Assembly (NCBI GenBank): GCA_963693315.1
Contig: OY856186.1
Coordinates: forward strand, 73,367,909-73,431,908
Origin: Diogma glabrata
Taxonomy: Eukaryota > Arthropoda > Insecta > Diptera > Cylindrotomidae
Length of the DNA stretch: 64,000 bases
Reading direction: 5' to 3'
How positions within the stretch are numbered: position 1 is the first letter of the stretch; each line of letters starts with the position of its first letter. Of this stretch, positions 25,972 through 37,502 are shown in pieces. The notes beneath the pieces were generated by a model. It was given only the letters and a program-made list of their open reading frames with translations, ran no database searches and had not been told where the DNA came from. A program made the position numbers and the translations under genes.

Positions 25972-26120
25972 GTACTTTGAAAAACTAAAAACGGTACCCT
26001 ATTGGTGAGACTTCGATGTCCGTTCGAATTTCTACATAATCGATTTACTCACGAACTATAAATTTTCTAATGTGTTTTCCCACGCCTGCTGATAACAAAA
26101 AAATTTCAAAATCTATATTT
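25972..26120 (-). repeat. Terminal fragment of family B (Helitron-like) element
   Basis: TTAGGGTCCCGTACTTTGAA, then ACGGTACCCTATTGGTGAGA, then a CTCACGAACTATAAATT stretch. This is the reverse complement of the 3' end seen at 47380-47485 and 62560-62658, including the terminal hairpin (GGGTCCCGT/ACGGTACCC). Only the end is left. Confidence 0.65.
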
Positions 26121-27101
26121 TATGGACATTGATAAGGAGATAGTAAAACAAAAGTTTTTTTTAAGGAATCGAGTTTGGTGTAGAAAAATTGAAAAAGATT
26201 GATAATTTTCAAAAAAAAATTTCAATGAATTTTCGACTGTTTAGTTTTATTTATTGCCTTAGTTAGTTATTGTCAAAAAAGAGTGTTATTTTTTCTTATC
26301 AATTATTCGATTACAACTGATATCTTTAATTCTATTAACACAATTCTTTATCTTTTTTTACGTAGAAGGTTTGGTTCGAAATATAATCATCAAAACAATA
26401 ATTGTGTTTTCTACGATAGTACATACAAAGTACATTTTCATAATCAAAGAACCCTATGTTACAGTGTGTTTTTTCTCTCTAGGGAAAAAACGTTTTCACT
26501 TAATAACAAATTGTTGTTGATGTGAAATTTTCATATCGGTTTACATAGTTTTTGTTTTCTTGTTTAATAATTTACAATTAATCTCGTGAATATTTACCAT
26601 TGGTATTTTCTACGCGAGATGTAAACGTTTTTCGTTTGTGAGTTTCCTCCAAGCCCAAAATAAGCTACTAACCAACCTTTTAGAAGCATCCAATTTATTT
26701 TTGCTTTACCAGTTAATTCTTGTTTGTGTAATTATATCTTTGATCGGAATTATTTTTACCTGTAATAATACGAAACTAATCAGTTTAAATGCATATCACC
26801 TTATCGTCTGTAATACACTAAATTCCATTCTACAATCAATTATAATTGATTGATAATTTTATCAAAAGATATTTGTTTAAAATGAAAAAAATTCTAAAGA
26901 TAACCAATTAATAGGGTTTTACTTTTACTTGCTAACCGTTTTGTTTAGTAATAAAATAATAATAATTTATAATATACTTATTTATTATACGTTTAATAAG
27001 TAAACATTGTTGTTAAACAAACTATCACTTTTCATAATAACATGTGTTGAAAAAAAATATATATTGTTAATTTTATAATAGTAATAAAAGAATTAGTGAA
27101 A
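26121..27101 (+). other. Upstream region of the MARVEL-like gene, nothing recognised
   Basis: AT-rich sequence. Hydrophobic open frames (for example at 26638-26853) are short, lack a convincing start and match no family, so they are not called. Confidence 0.4.
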
Positions 27102-30100
27102 ATGACTTTCTCAAGTACCAGATTTATGTTTTCAACGCCTGGACTTCTTAAAATTGTGTCAATAATATTATTCATATGCAGTCCAATTATATTTTTAACA
27201 ATGAAAATTTGTACGGATACTGCCAGTTGGTAAGTTGTTTGAATGCAAGCAGAAAGAACGATTACCAAATAACCTCATATTTCACAAAATGTTTTCATTC
27301 ATTTAATAACAATCAAACAATTTTACACAACTTATTGTATAGCATAATTTGTGATGCATTTTTTCTCGTGGTAACAATTTTCAAAAGAAAGAATAATACA
27401 AATTTAAATTTCTCTGTTTGTTTTTCGGCTCTTGAAGCCCCTTATAAAAGCAACGGCTATCTTCAAGTATCTTTTTTTTTTGTATTAATTTTAACAATTC
27501 CATAGAATTTTTGGTTAAATTTCACCCAATTTTGAACATATTCCACCATTTGGTGGAATATGGTACGTATACACGCCGTCGACAAGAAATATTTTACACT
27601 GTGGGCACCTCACAATAGCTATTTAAAATCATAAAAGTGCGATAATATTATGACGATTCAACATAATCGCAATGAAATACAAAACAAAATTGTATTCAAC
27701 GTCATATTTTTCCAAGAAAAAGGACTTAAAAACAAACTTTAATAAAAACAAAATCATGAAATAAAATTGAATTATTTTATGAATCAAATTAACATGTTAT
27801 GTAAAATAATGTCATCGAATATTCTTAGATTTTCGCGAGGTTCCTTCGTAAAGAAGGTTACCTCGAATAATCCACAAATTAAGCAGAATTATATATAAGG
27901 CATTTTTTTTACAGAACGAAAATTAGTTTATATTAGACAGCGATAATGTAAAGTTATAGTTTTAAATCGACTTTGATAATGTAATGTTAATTTTAATTAG
28001 ACTGCGATAGTTAAATTAATGTTATGTTAAATTAATTAATTGTAAACAAAACGCTAGATCATAAACATAAAACCGTGTAAATAGAATTTTTATTTCAATT
28101 GTGAATAAAGTTTTAAGTGTTATTTAATAGAACTATCTTGTGTTTTATGTTGGACGCTGTGTTGTACTGGAAAATTCTACAACCCACCGTTGGCGTTTCT
28201 GAAGCAATTCGAAGAATATTCCAGATAGGAATATTTTTGTTGTATTGTTTCCTGTTGTCGTGTCAAAACAATAGCGGTTTTGAATACTAAATAAAACCTG
28301 GTGTTTTTACTTACTAATCAGTGATTGAATCCGGAAAGTGATTTGAGAATTACGTTTATCGAATTGTGAGTTAGTACACTTCGAAGAATGTTGAAAAGCG
28401 TGACAATATTATAATATATTTTAGTGCTATTATTTACTAAAACATATTATATTACTCATCCGAAACACGAAAAATGTGTAGTGGAGTTTTTTTTTGAGAA
28501 ACTTCCAACCATACATTTGAATTGAAAAAATTCCAATTACTTCTTTACTTACTTGAGTTAATTGATCTCAAAAATCCCCAATATATTATATTATATTATT
28601 ATATATTATTGTAATTCACATTTGAATAAATAAATACACCAATTGTCGCAAAATTTTAAGAAATATTAAATTGAATTTAGTTTTATATTTTTACTTCACC
28701 ACAATTTTAAATTGTGTGAAGTAATGCAATCTATCGTGAAAAAAAAAATCTTACATACCCCAAATTTTGTTTTCCCTTTTGTTTTGGACCATCCTCTATC
28801 TAAATAGCAAAACAAAATTTGGTGTACGTCTGTGTGTGCGTGGGTGGGTGGGTGGGTGTTGAGTTTTCTGCATAGGATCTTGATGAAACTTTGGCAAATG
28901 ATACAGGTTCACTTGCAAATGGAAGATCTGGATTCATTTTAAATTTGGACAAAATGGCGGGGAGGGGGTCTCCCGAACACCTCTAAGTTCAAATCTTGAA
29001 TAACTTCTGATCCCGGACTATGATCTTATTGAATGCAAACGATCTTATTGGATGCAAACATGTATGACAAGGAACTGATTAGTTTTTGAGCGATAGTGAA
29101 CAAAATGGTGTGGGGTCCCTGGAGCACCTGTTTTTTTGAAAGCTTTATAACATCTGTATCTGTTAAGCGAATTGAATGAAACTTGGTACATGAGCATTTA
29201 GTACGGTTCACAATAGTTCTGCATCCCAACTTCCGGTTTTTAACTTCCGGTAAAATAGCTTTTTTGAAGTTTTTTCAGTGTCTTTATGCACACTACAGCC
29301 TACAATAATGAAGTGATTATGATGAAACTTATGGAAAAGGGTTCAATTAGTCTGAGAAGAAAATTATCATCTTTTGGGACACATTGATCAAAGTGGTGGG
29401 GGGTCTACCATACAAATGCTGACTTTTCACACTTTGTTTTTTAAGTTTGTTGGGAGCATACAGACTTCATTCATTAATTTATTTTAATGACACTTTGAAA
29501 AAAAAATGAAGACTTAAGTAACAAACAACTGATTAGTTTTTGGATAATATTGGAATAAGTGGTGGGGGTCCTCCCGAACACCTACAAAAACTAAAAAAAA
29601 AATATTGCGACGCTGATGCATAGGCTGACTTCCGCACAGCTCTGGAAACATAGTGTTCTGGATATATAATGAGCTAATATCCATCAAATACTTTAATTAA
29701 AAGCTAACCAATATTATGGACTTCGTAGTTCTAATAATAAAAATATTAAAGCAAGCAGTAGTATCCCAACAAACATAAATTCTATTGTACGAGAAAAAGT
29801 TTAAAAAAAATTTTATCGGAAGTGACAAACCGGAAGTAAGGATGCAGAACTGCACGAATTGATTACACTACTTTATTCTCTGACAAAGAATTGTGTATTA
29901 TATAAAATAAAAACATTTTCTCCAATTAAAGCAATAAATCTTTATTGTTTTAATTGATAAATCAAATTTCTATTTAAAAAAAACCCTGATGATAAAAAAA
30001 CCCATCCCATACAATCAACCAAATTCAACTAAACGAAATAAGAGAATTTAACTTAAAATTTGATTTTTGAACAAAACGTATCAAAGCCATTGTGATTATA

Positions 30101-33100
30101 ATTAGAAAATAATATCAATAAAATCAAAACAATTTGACCAATTGGAATCATACCAATTGAATAATGATAATTTTTTATAGGAAAATTTTCATTAGACAAT
30201 AGGTTAAGTTCATTAGGCTATAGGTTAGAAAACAATACAATAATACATACTATTATTACGGAAAAAAACATACAAATAAAGCTGATATTAATAAATGAAA
30301 GAGAATAAAAGTTTTTATTTCACAACTTTTTTAAGAAGCTCTCCGAACTAGCTTTGGAATTCGCATTAAAATTTTAGAAAGTAGTGTGTAATGAACACTG
30401 AACCAGCTAGTAACCACTAGCAAGAAGCAAACGAAAAGACTGCGTGCCTAGCGAGGTTGTAACTGGAAAGCTTCAGTCTCGTGATTTCGAGCATGGATAT
30501 TTCCGCTTGTCCAGCACAAATAAAAAGACATGCACGCAAAAGAGACTGTATGAACGGGAGGGAAAGAAAACATGAAACAAAGGAAAGGGACTCTGATGAC
30601 CCCAAAGGCCGAAGAAGCTAAGATCATCACATCCATCCAATATGTTTTTGGCCTTTCAATTTATTTACTACATGTAAATAAATATAAAAATGTTATACTC
30701 ACTCCATGATTGATCCTGATCTTGAATTTAGCATCTCTTCTAAAAAAATGCCCCACTGGCGATTGTTGTATTTAAAATGCGATGACCAAGGTGATGTATT
30801 GTCAAGTCAATGCGCCACAGGCGGATGTTGTATAAAAATAATTTAAATAAATAAATTGATCATATTAGTATGTATAAACAAAATGGTGCGCCGATTGTTG
30901 TATGTGAAATGCGATGACCAAGGTGATGTATTGTCAACACAATTTTTACAAACATCAACACAATTTTCATATCTCCCATTTGTGAGGCGATCAAGAGTCA
31001 AGAAAAGAAAGCTATAAATTGACTGTTTTTTACAAATCTATTCACCAACTAGATCCGTTCCATCCGCTTCGTTATATTTTAACTGTCAGTTTATGTGCAA
31101 AACGAAAATTAAACCACAATGAACGGAGGGGAAAAACGCGAAACGGACACTAAACACAAATTCAATCTTTTATGGAAGACATAACCTGAAATATTGTTTA
31201 ACATTTCAACATATTTATATATATATATATGTGTTATTATGGTTTGCCATATTATTCACTGTTTGTGTGCTTTTGTCACTTTTGAATTAAAATGCAATAT
31301 TTAAAAATATACTTTTTACTGTTTGTTTTTAATTTTTTATTTTATTAATAATAATATAAACTTCCTTATAGTAACAATTTGAATTTGATTTTTTATATTT
31401 TATTGAATATCGATTTCGGCTTGCGTCGTCATCCTCAGTTCTTAAATTATTATTACAATTTTTGCTTAAAACTATTACTTATATGGGTAGTTATACACAC
31501 GAAGGAAGAAAATGGAGCTAATAACGGCAATATGTTTTTGGCGTATAAGTTCTGGCAACTAGTTTTAGTTAAAGTTGATGACAATCTTTCCACTTTTCTG
31601 AATGTGGCCAGTCAAAAAAAAAAACAAAAAAAAAATAAAATACAAGAGTCAAAATTAAAAAATATCCTTCTTAATCCTAAATTAACTCAAAATTATCTCA
31701 ATATTATCTCAAAATACGAAATAAACATTTATCTAAGTCTGCCCGCTTTTAAATCTTCCAGGGGACTGAGAACAGGGGACTGATAATTTATCAGTATTTC
31801 GCTTAAAAATGACAAAATTACGTCTAAAAAAAAAATAAACGGATTCTATACCAAGGCAATACATATTCACGACGTATAAAATTACAAAATTACCTGTAAT
31901 TAAAATACTTTTTATGAAAATACTTGCCAGGGGACTGATAATTTGACTGGACAACACACGATCTTGCTAGTAATGATGACTGTTTTGAAGGATAAAACCT
32001 CGGACTAAGTAAAACACTTGCATTATTATATTTATTGAACTTTAATTAATTCCTGTGACGAGCGGTAGCTTGATAGAAATATGAATTTCCAATATTTTCC
32101 ATGTGTTTTGATTGGGCATGAGAATAATAACAAATTCGTGGGACAAACTTTAATAGGATATATCTTTTATGAAATATAGAGTAATGTTATGATTATTTAC
32201 ACATTATTAAATCATCATTATTCAAAATTATTACTACAGAGTAAATTTGTCTCTACACACTTAGAATCATTGGTTATTTAGCTTCCCAGCTTTGAATTTC
32301 AAGGTGGGACACGCCAGGGGACAAATAATTTGACGTTTTGAATAATTTTTTTTCTAAGACATATATTTTGAAACGGGTTTATTTTGGGTGGCCAGCTAGA
32401 CATAGTTTAGGTTTACAAATTTCATTTGAAAAAAAAATTTTTTTTCATATTAATATACGAAATCCAAAATTCCTATGTTTGTAGAACTACCCATATACTA
32501 TTTCAAGCGCTATTTTTTATTATAATGTCATATATTTTGTTAGGTTTAGTGTTGATTTTATCATTTAAAATGTTGCTATTGTTTATTTATACGTCAACCT
32601 TTATAGATCACTTTTTTCCATTTAATTTTATCACAAAAGATAAATTCAGCCCAAAAGAAACAAAACCAATTTTATCAACAATAATTATCACAAAAATTAA
32701 GCATAAACAAAACAAAACCAAAAGCTTTAACAACCAAAATAAAATATTTTTATTATCACCTAAATTCAAAACATTTTGACATTTAAAACAAGCAAAAAAT
32801 CTGATTTTTTTCATGATAAATGGCTGCGTATAGTACTTCGAAAAATCATTATTTTTTTTATCACGTTATCTCGACCGAACACTAGGAATAATAACAAAAC
32901 GATAAATTGATTGGGTCTTTGATAAACTGCTTGAATACACCGACCCAAAAAAGAGACAATGTTTCAACAAATGAATTTTCTTTCTTCGAATGTTTTTTCA
33001 GAACAAATAAATTTAATTGATTGAATTGAATTGTAAAAAAATGCCTTTAAAAATTAAAAGTAAAAAGAATTTTAAAAGAAGTCTTAAAATTCTTTTTACT

Positions 33101-36100
33101 TTAAAAAGTCTGAAATAATTTAATACAAATTAGAAATGGTTTATTACTTAATGAATTTTATTCTCTCTAAAATTTTATTTTTGCTCACAAAATAAAGTAT
33201 AATCTTCCAACTCATCATTAATATCAAGAGACGCGGTACTGCGGTAGTGTCTCGCACGCCAAGGTTTTTTGTTCAAGAAATATGTAAGTGAAAGCGAGCA
33301 GTTTTTACAAAGAAAAAATAAATTATATTTGTCCTGTTTAAATAAATTTTAATATGTGTGTATATTTATTATATTTTCAGAATTATGATATGCAGTCCTA
33401 GAGTCTTACTTAAATTACATAATACAGCTAGATGTTTAGAAAACAAAATGCCATTAAGAAATTTTATAACTATAGTGCTTAATGATATGAGAAGTTTGTG
33501 TAAAGAACAAGCTACAAGAATTTAATTTGTTATAAATAGTTAAAATAGTAGTTTCAAGTTAAAGAAAAACATGGCGCGGCTTTTTTACAGCCTTCTGGGT
33601 TGGTTTTGTGACGATACTATTATTTAGAATTCGCTATATATTCGACTCTGTGGTATTTTGTTTTCAGCTATTTGGCGTAGGTTCACCCTCATTTTGTAGC
33701 CGAAAATATTAAAAAAAACCTTGTATGTTCTTTTACTTGTCACTGTTCAACTGTTTGTTTTCATATTTTCATATACATGCACATAAATATATAACAAGTT
33801 TTTCATTTATTTTTTTCATGTTGGCGATCATAACGTGGCTTGTCTTCTTAAGTGTTTGTCTGTAAGTAACCACAATGTTGTGTTTGTTTTATGCAAAACA
33901 TCATTAAATTTTTGTTTTTCTTTGTTTCTTGTTCGGCCAGTTAGTTCGGTTAAACTGAGTTTTTTAATACTAGATCATTTATTATTCGCAAGGATCATTT
34001 GTTATTCGCAACAGTTTATATATATTTAAATAAAAGAGTAAATTTAATCTATTAAATTTCGGTTGCTGAAAAATCTAGATCTAATAAGACGAATCCCAAC
34101 TAGACACCATTTTGTCTGAGCAAGCTAGTGTTATACTATTATTTTTTCATCAACTGATATGTAGACCATATATAGTCATTAGTCATATACCAAACTATAG
34201 CCATTATACCAGACTTCCTTGGTGTAGTTCAACAAATTGCCTCACTAAAGTAGGATATAGGATAAACAATCTACGAGCAAATTTGAAACTCAAATTTTTT
34301 TTAAACGGAACTTTGAAACCAATTTTGCCCAAATCAAGTTTTGCCGTTTTGAGCTCAGTTCAGTTTTTGTTGATTTGTTAATAGTGTTTTTTTTAATTTT
34401 TGATCTACAGTTGTGACAAACTTGCGTACTCGTACTTTTTACCTCATATTTTATTTTTAATTTATTCTCTCTTTCTATCCTATTATGTAATATTGGCCTA
34501 TGGCGCTATTCGTAACCAAAACTTATTTGAAACTTATTTGTGGAGACTTACTTATTCGTTTTATAAAATCGTTTTTTTACTACTTGCATGAGAAATTTCA
34601 ATTATTTACTCAAAAACCCAAGACAAAAGTTATTTTTCTCAGCTAAGGTTACTAATAATTATTCCCCACACCTAATAATAAGTATTTTAGCACCTTAGTA
34701 AATAATGAAAATATAAATTTTGTTCGTTTGTTAACTGAGTTCATCTTTGAATTTTTTTAGTTTCTTCCTAAAATAATAATAATATATCAAAAAATAATAA
34801 GCGTTTTGATTTTATTTTAATAATAATAAATTATGAATGAATGCAAAAACTTCTTTGCAACTATAGGTTAGTTTATTTAAAATTTTAATTCGTGTTAAAC
34901 AGAATTCTGTTGAAATTTTGTTTAGTTGTGACTTGTGAGTTGTAGACTAAAAAAATTCTAAATTTGGCTCAACAATATTGAATAGATTTTCAATTCAATT
35001 CAATTCATGTCAAAAATAAATAAAAGCTATATTTTTTAATGCAAAGCATATGTGATTTTTATATAGTTTTAAGAAAATTAATTGAAAATAAATTTCTAAC
35101 TAAGCAGCCCTGAATAATAAATATCCAATACGCAATCCAATGATATGATACACAATGTTTCACCAAATCAAAATTTTTATTTATTCACCATTTGCTTATT
35201 AATTGACATTTTATTTTGTGAATAATTAAGAGTTTTAGTGCATTTTTTATATCAAGTAGTAAAAAAAATAGTATATAAACCTCGGTGAAGAAAATTTTCT
35301 CCATTTCGGTGCTTAATTCGCTCGAAACTTCGTTTCTCGCGAATTAATATCCACCTCAATGTAGAAAATTTGCTTTATCACCTCGGTATATAATGTAGTA
35401 TTTATCGTTTATAAAATATAAACATTACATAAATCAACGAGAAAATATTTGACATTACAAATCAAATTAGATTTTTATGCAAGAAAGAGATAGAAAATAA
35501 GTCACCTTCTTAGGTTACTTATTTGAATAAGTAAGTCTCCACAAATAAGTTTTGCCGTTTTGCCGTTTTCGAATACAGCCTTAGTCATATTTTATATGTC
35601 ATTTTTTGTTTAGTTGTCCATATTCACTATATATCAACACCTCAGAACGCATCTTGTTATGGGACCTAGATCTTAAAAGGTTTTAATGTTTGGTTGTGAC
35701 ACACATTGCAATTCCTACTACACCACATATTTTATTAAAAAAAGAAAAGGAAACAAAAATTTATTTATTTCAATAATTATAATTAGAAAAGTATACTTCA
35801 GTTAATAGTTTTAATTAATTTTATATTTTAATTTTATAATTTTAGGTACGGAAAGCTTTTTCCTATAACTACAGTTGCATGCGGAATCATTGTATTACTT
35901 TTTTATATAGCTTTTGCGTCAGGCTTAGTTAAAAAAGCTTTAAACATATGGACGATTATTGATATGGTAGCTGGAATAGTTATTTTTGTAACAATTTTGT
36001 GCGTTGGGATCGTAACTTTATCTAGTTGCTCCTCTAATAAAGCAATAAATTATATTCCCGCAGTAGGTTTCAATTTTAAAAATTTATTAATACTTAACTT

Positions 36101-36277
36101 AATCTTTACTTTTTACTATAGTCTTTGGGTTTATTAGGAGCCGTTGCTTTAGCCATTAGTACGATGATAATATTTATAAATTGGAAAACAGAAAGAGATG
36201 AAATTGTCGAAGCAACCTTTCCACAAGAAGAGCCAACAAAACGAAGGAGAACATATAGAAAATCAATTCATGTATAA
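27102..36277 (+). CDS. MARVEL-like four-pass membrane protein, three exons
   Basis: Seen: exon 1 (27102-27229) ends in TTG|GTAAGT, phase 2. Exon 2 (35846-36062) follows TATAATTTTAG and ends before GTAGGT. Exon 3 (36122-36277) follows TTTTTACTATAG. The phases join exactly, giving 166 residues. Four hydrophobic segments lie at about 15-34, 48-69, 78-104 and 116-136, and the tail is charged and basic (EEPTKRRRTYRK). The first segment, FMFSTPGLLKIVSIILFI, has the usual opening of MARVEL domains (a short lead, P-G-x-L-K, then a membrane helix). AATAAA lies at 36291-36296. Known: MARVEL proteins act in vesicle, myoblast-fusion and junction membranes. Inference: role unknown. Intron 1 is 8616 bp and full of repeats; intron 2 is 59 bp. 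An extra small exon within intron 1 cannot be excluded. Linkage of exon 1 rests on phase, topology and motif. Confidence 0.72.
27537..27562. repeat. Perfect 11-bp hairpin
   Basis: CATATTCCACC, loop ATTT, GGTGGAATATG. It lies in intron 1 of the MARVEL-like gene; purpose unknown. Confidence 0.7.
27735..28445 (+). mobile_element. LTR-retrotransposon-like end and leader (family H), copy 1
   Basis: Collinear with 62805-63290. Shared features are a TATA word in the AGAATTATATATAAGGCA stretch, a GAATAAAGTTTTAAGTG polyadenylation-like word, and a TACAA end followed by CCGTTGGCGTTTCTGAAG, whose TGG start could be a primer-binding site. Then come TTCCTGTTGT, AATAAAACCTGGTGTTT and TACTAATCAGTGAT. This is the expected order promoter, poly-A signal, LTR end, primer site and leader. 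No gag/pol follows. The exact LTR start was not located. Confidence 0.6.
28458..28585 (+). repeat. SINE family S, 5'-truncated copy
   Basis: ATCCGAAACACG, then TGAGAAACTTCCAACCATAC, TTTGAATTGAAAAAATTCCA and ACTTACTTGAGTTAATTGAT match the reverse complement of 43345-43470, where the same body is joined to a tRNA-like head. The head is missing here. Confidence 0.8.
28780..29670 (+). repeat. Degenerate tandem-like repeat block (family H-associated)
   Basis: Several diverged units share GATGAAACTT(T)GG, ACAAAATGGYG and GGGGTC(T/C)C followed by CGAACACCT. A (GGGT)n-like run GTGGGTGGGTGGGTGGGTG is at about 28839. A shorter block of the same kind follows the family H copy at 63310-63600. Non-coding. 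Confidence 0.7.
29850..30052 (-). repeat. Dispersed repeat family A, copy 2
   Basis: Reverse complement of 30-226, for example TTTATTCTCTGACAAAGAAT and TAAATCTTTATTGTTTTAAT. Confidence 0.75.
30053..30756. other. Intron sequence, one GC-richer patch
   Basis: 30410-30630 is less AT-rich than its surroundings but has no coding or RNA signature that can be defended. The rest is AT-rich and unrecognised. Confidence 0.35.
30757..30945 (+). repeat. Tandem duplication, ~138-bp spacing
   Basis: GATTGTTGTAT followed by AAATGCGATGACCAAGGTG and ATGTATTGTCAA occurs at about 30757 and again at about 30895. A GCGCCACAGGCGGATGTTGT word between them is a further partial unit. Confidence 0.75.
31758..32340 (+). 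repeat. Recurring CAGGGGACTGATAATTT word
   Basis: CCAGGGGACTG at about 31759, CAGGGGACTGATAATTT at about 31776, CCAGGGGACTGATAATTTGA at about 31928 and CCAGGGGACAAATAATTTGA at about 32315. These may be ends of small DNA transposons, since hAT ends often begin CAGGGG, but no opposing end was found. Confidence 0.5.
32341..33219. other. AT-rich intron sequence, one inverted repeat
   Basis: No gene is supported. An inverted repeat (AAAGTAAAAAGAATTTTAA with its complement eight bases on) lies at about 33058-33103. Confidence 0.45.
33381..33525 (+). CDS. Possible terminal coding exon of an unrecognised small gene
   Basis: A TATATTTTCAG acceptor is followed by an open frame of 47 codons ending in TAA at 33523-33525. 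Its composition is unlike that of the surrounding AT-rich frames: it carries MICSPRVLLKLHNTARCLEN and a MRSLCKEQATRI end. A consensus donor (TAT|GTAAGT) lies 97 bases upstream after 33283, and one upstream frame (about 33222-33283) stays open across the join in the right phase, but has no start codon. No family is recognised. It lies within the large first intron of the MARVEL-like gene on the same strand. It could be a nested gene's last exon, an alternative exon, or a fragment of a lost gene. Confidence 0.3.
33526..34397. other. Intron sequence, nothing recognised
   Basis: AT-rich; the open frames at 33835-34029 and 34112-34381 match nothing recognised and have intergenic composition. Confidence 0.4.
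34398..35750 (+). repeat. Dispersed repeat family C, copy 2, split by a TIR element
   Basis: The left part (34398-34501) has TTTTTGATCTACAGTTGTGA and CTATCCTATTATGTAATATT then GGCCTATG. The right part (35581-35750) resumes with GTCATATTTTATATGTCA, GAACGCATCTTGTTATGGGA and TGGTTGTGACACACATTG. Copy 1 near 15420 runs directly across the break, so the 1.08 kb between the parts is an insertion. Confidence 0.85.
34502..35580. mobile_element. Non-autonomous DNA transposon with ~55-bp terminal inverted repeats
   Basis: The left end reads GGCGCTATTCGTAACC, then AAACTTATTTGTGGAGACTT and ACTTATTC. The right end is its complement (GAATAAGTAAGTCTCCACAA ... CGAATACAGCC). There is no transposase frame. Comparison with the empty copy at 15.4 kb suggests a target duplication of about 3 bases (TAT/TTA), but substitutions make it uncertain. 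A smaller inner hairpin (TTAATTCGC...GCGAATTAA) is at about 35311-35350. Confidence 0.8.
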
Positions 36278-36714
36278 TATGATAAATACAAATAAAATAG
36301 TTTTTAAGGCTTACCATATTTGTTTTTTTATTTGGAAACATTTAACATAAATCCTTTACTTGCCAGTCAAATTTAGTAAAATATTGTAACGGTTCTACCA
36401 AATATTGATTTTAAATTGACGATATATCTACATAAGATATAAGCTATAGCTTACCTTACTACTACCCGTTTACTCGGCACTCGGCAGTTAAAACAAACCC
36501 TTATCAAAAACTCAAATTTTCACAGAAGACATATCCTCAAACTTTTATGAATATTTGATGATTTCACCCGAATGAGATTTGATTTAAGAAACGCTGGTCA
36601 AACGTTTCAGTAACAAATGCTTGCAAACCATTTTATGTTGTTATGGCATCTAAGTTTTTGTTATTTTCGAAGTACCTACATCTTTAAACGGTTAAACAAC
36701 TCGGTCGATTCATT
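36278..36714 (+). other. 3' flank of the MARVEL-like gene
   Basis: Apart from AATAAA at 36291-36296, nothing is recognised. Confidence 0.4.
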
Positions 36715-37162
36715 GGAATGACTTTAAGAGTCATTTTTTTTAAAGTTGGACATTTTGTATGAGCGAGTGATAGTTGAATCCTTCGATTTTCCTAAAATTT
36801 TCAGGATACGTTAACAGTACTGTGATAAGAAAAAGTGCAGTTTATCATCTTTTAAATCTGGCTCGTTTGACCTTGAATAGAGGTCAAAGTTTAAGATCAC
36901 GGGTAAATCGTATAAGTTATATAATCATTTTACTCCAAAAAAACATGAGTGACCCAAGATATTTCTTTTTAATATGGATTCTACTTGATACTAGGTAGAT
37001 GTTAGCAAAAATAATTTGGTGGCTCATTCATGGCTTTGAGGGCCAAGGTCTTTCGAAAATGTTGTTTTCAATGCTTTTTTTGCCTTGTTATGTGGCTAAA
37101 TATCTGGTAAGCCCATAGGTGACCTGCAGCAATAACTATTAGATTATATACATAACATATGA

Positions 37163-37502
37163 TAGTAAACATTTTAAAAAATTTTAATTTGGTTAAATAA
37201 ATTAAAATATTGATGATTTGGTCTCCAAGTTGTTTAATTTAGTTTAATAATAATTTATTTAAAATAAATTTAATAATTTTTCTGTTTACAACTTTTTTAA
37301 AATAATATTTTGTAACATGTTTCAACCATAAATAGTCATTCTCAAACATTTAAAAATATTAAAATATTTTAAAATATTAAAATATAATATTTTCAATTGT
37401 ATGAGAATGACCATTTATGGTTGAAACATGTTACAAAATATTATTTTAAAAAAGTTTTAAAAAGAAAAATTATTAAATTTATTTTAAATAAATTATTATC
37501 AA
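37163..37502. mobile_element. Nested AT-rich insert with palindrome, 6-bp target duplication
   Basis: ATATGA flanks it at 37157-37162 and 37503-37508. The right arm of the host element (near 39390) shows the uninterrupted sequence ACATATGAAAGTACTT in complement. Most of the insert (37239-37502) is an inverted repeat with AATAATAATTTATTTAAAAT and GTAACATGTTTCAACCATAA in its arms. The first 76 bases are not in the palindrome. Confidence 0.85.

Noticed and set aside
26638..26853. Hydrophobic 71-codon frame upstream of the MARVEL-like gene
   Set aside because: No ATG at its start, no splice-compatible join and no family resemblance.
31379..31783. 134-codon frame with a lysine-rich middle
   Set aside because: AT-rich composition, poly-A derived lysines, no ATG at its start and no family.
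32426..32779. 117-codon hydrophobic frame
   Set aside because: Composition expected of AT-rich non-coding DNA, no motif, lies in an intron.
33230..33290. GC-rich patch first read as a tRNA-like sequence
   Set aside because: No acceptable box B and no cloverleaf pairing; better explained as part of a possible exon ending in a GTAAGT donor.
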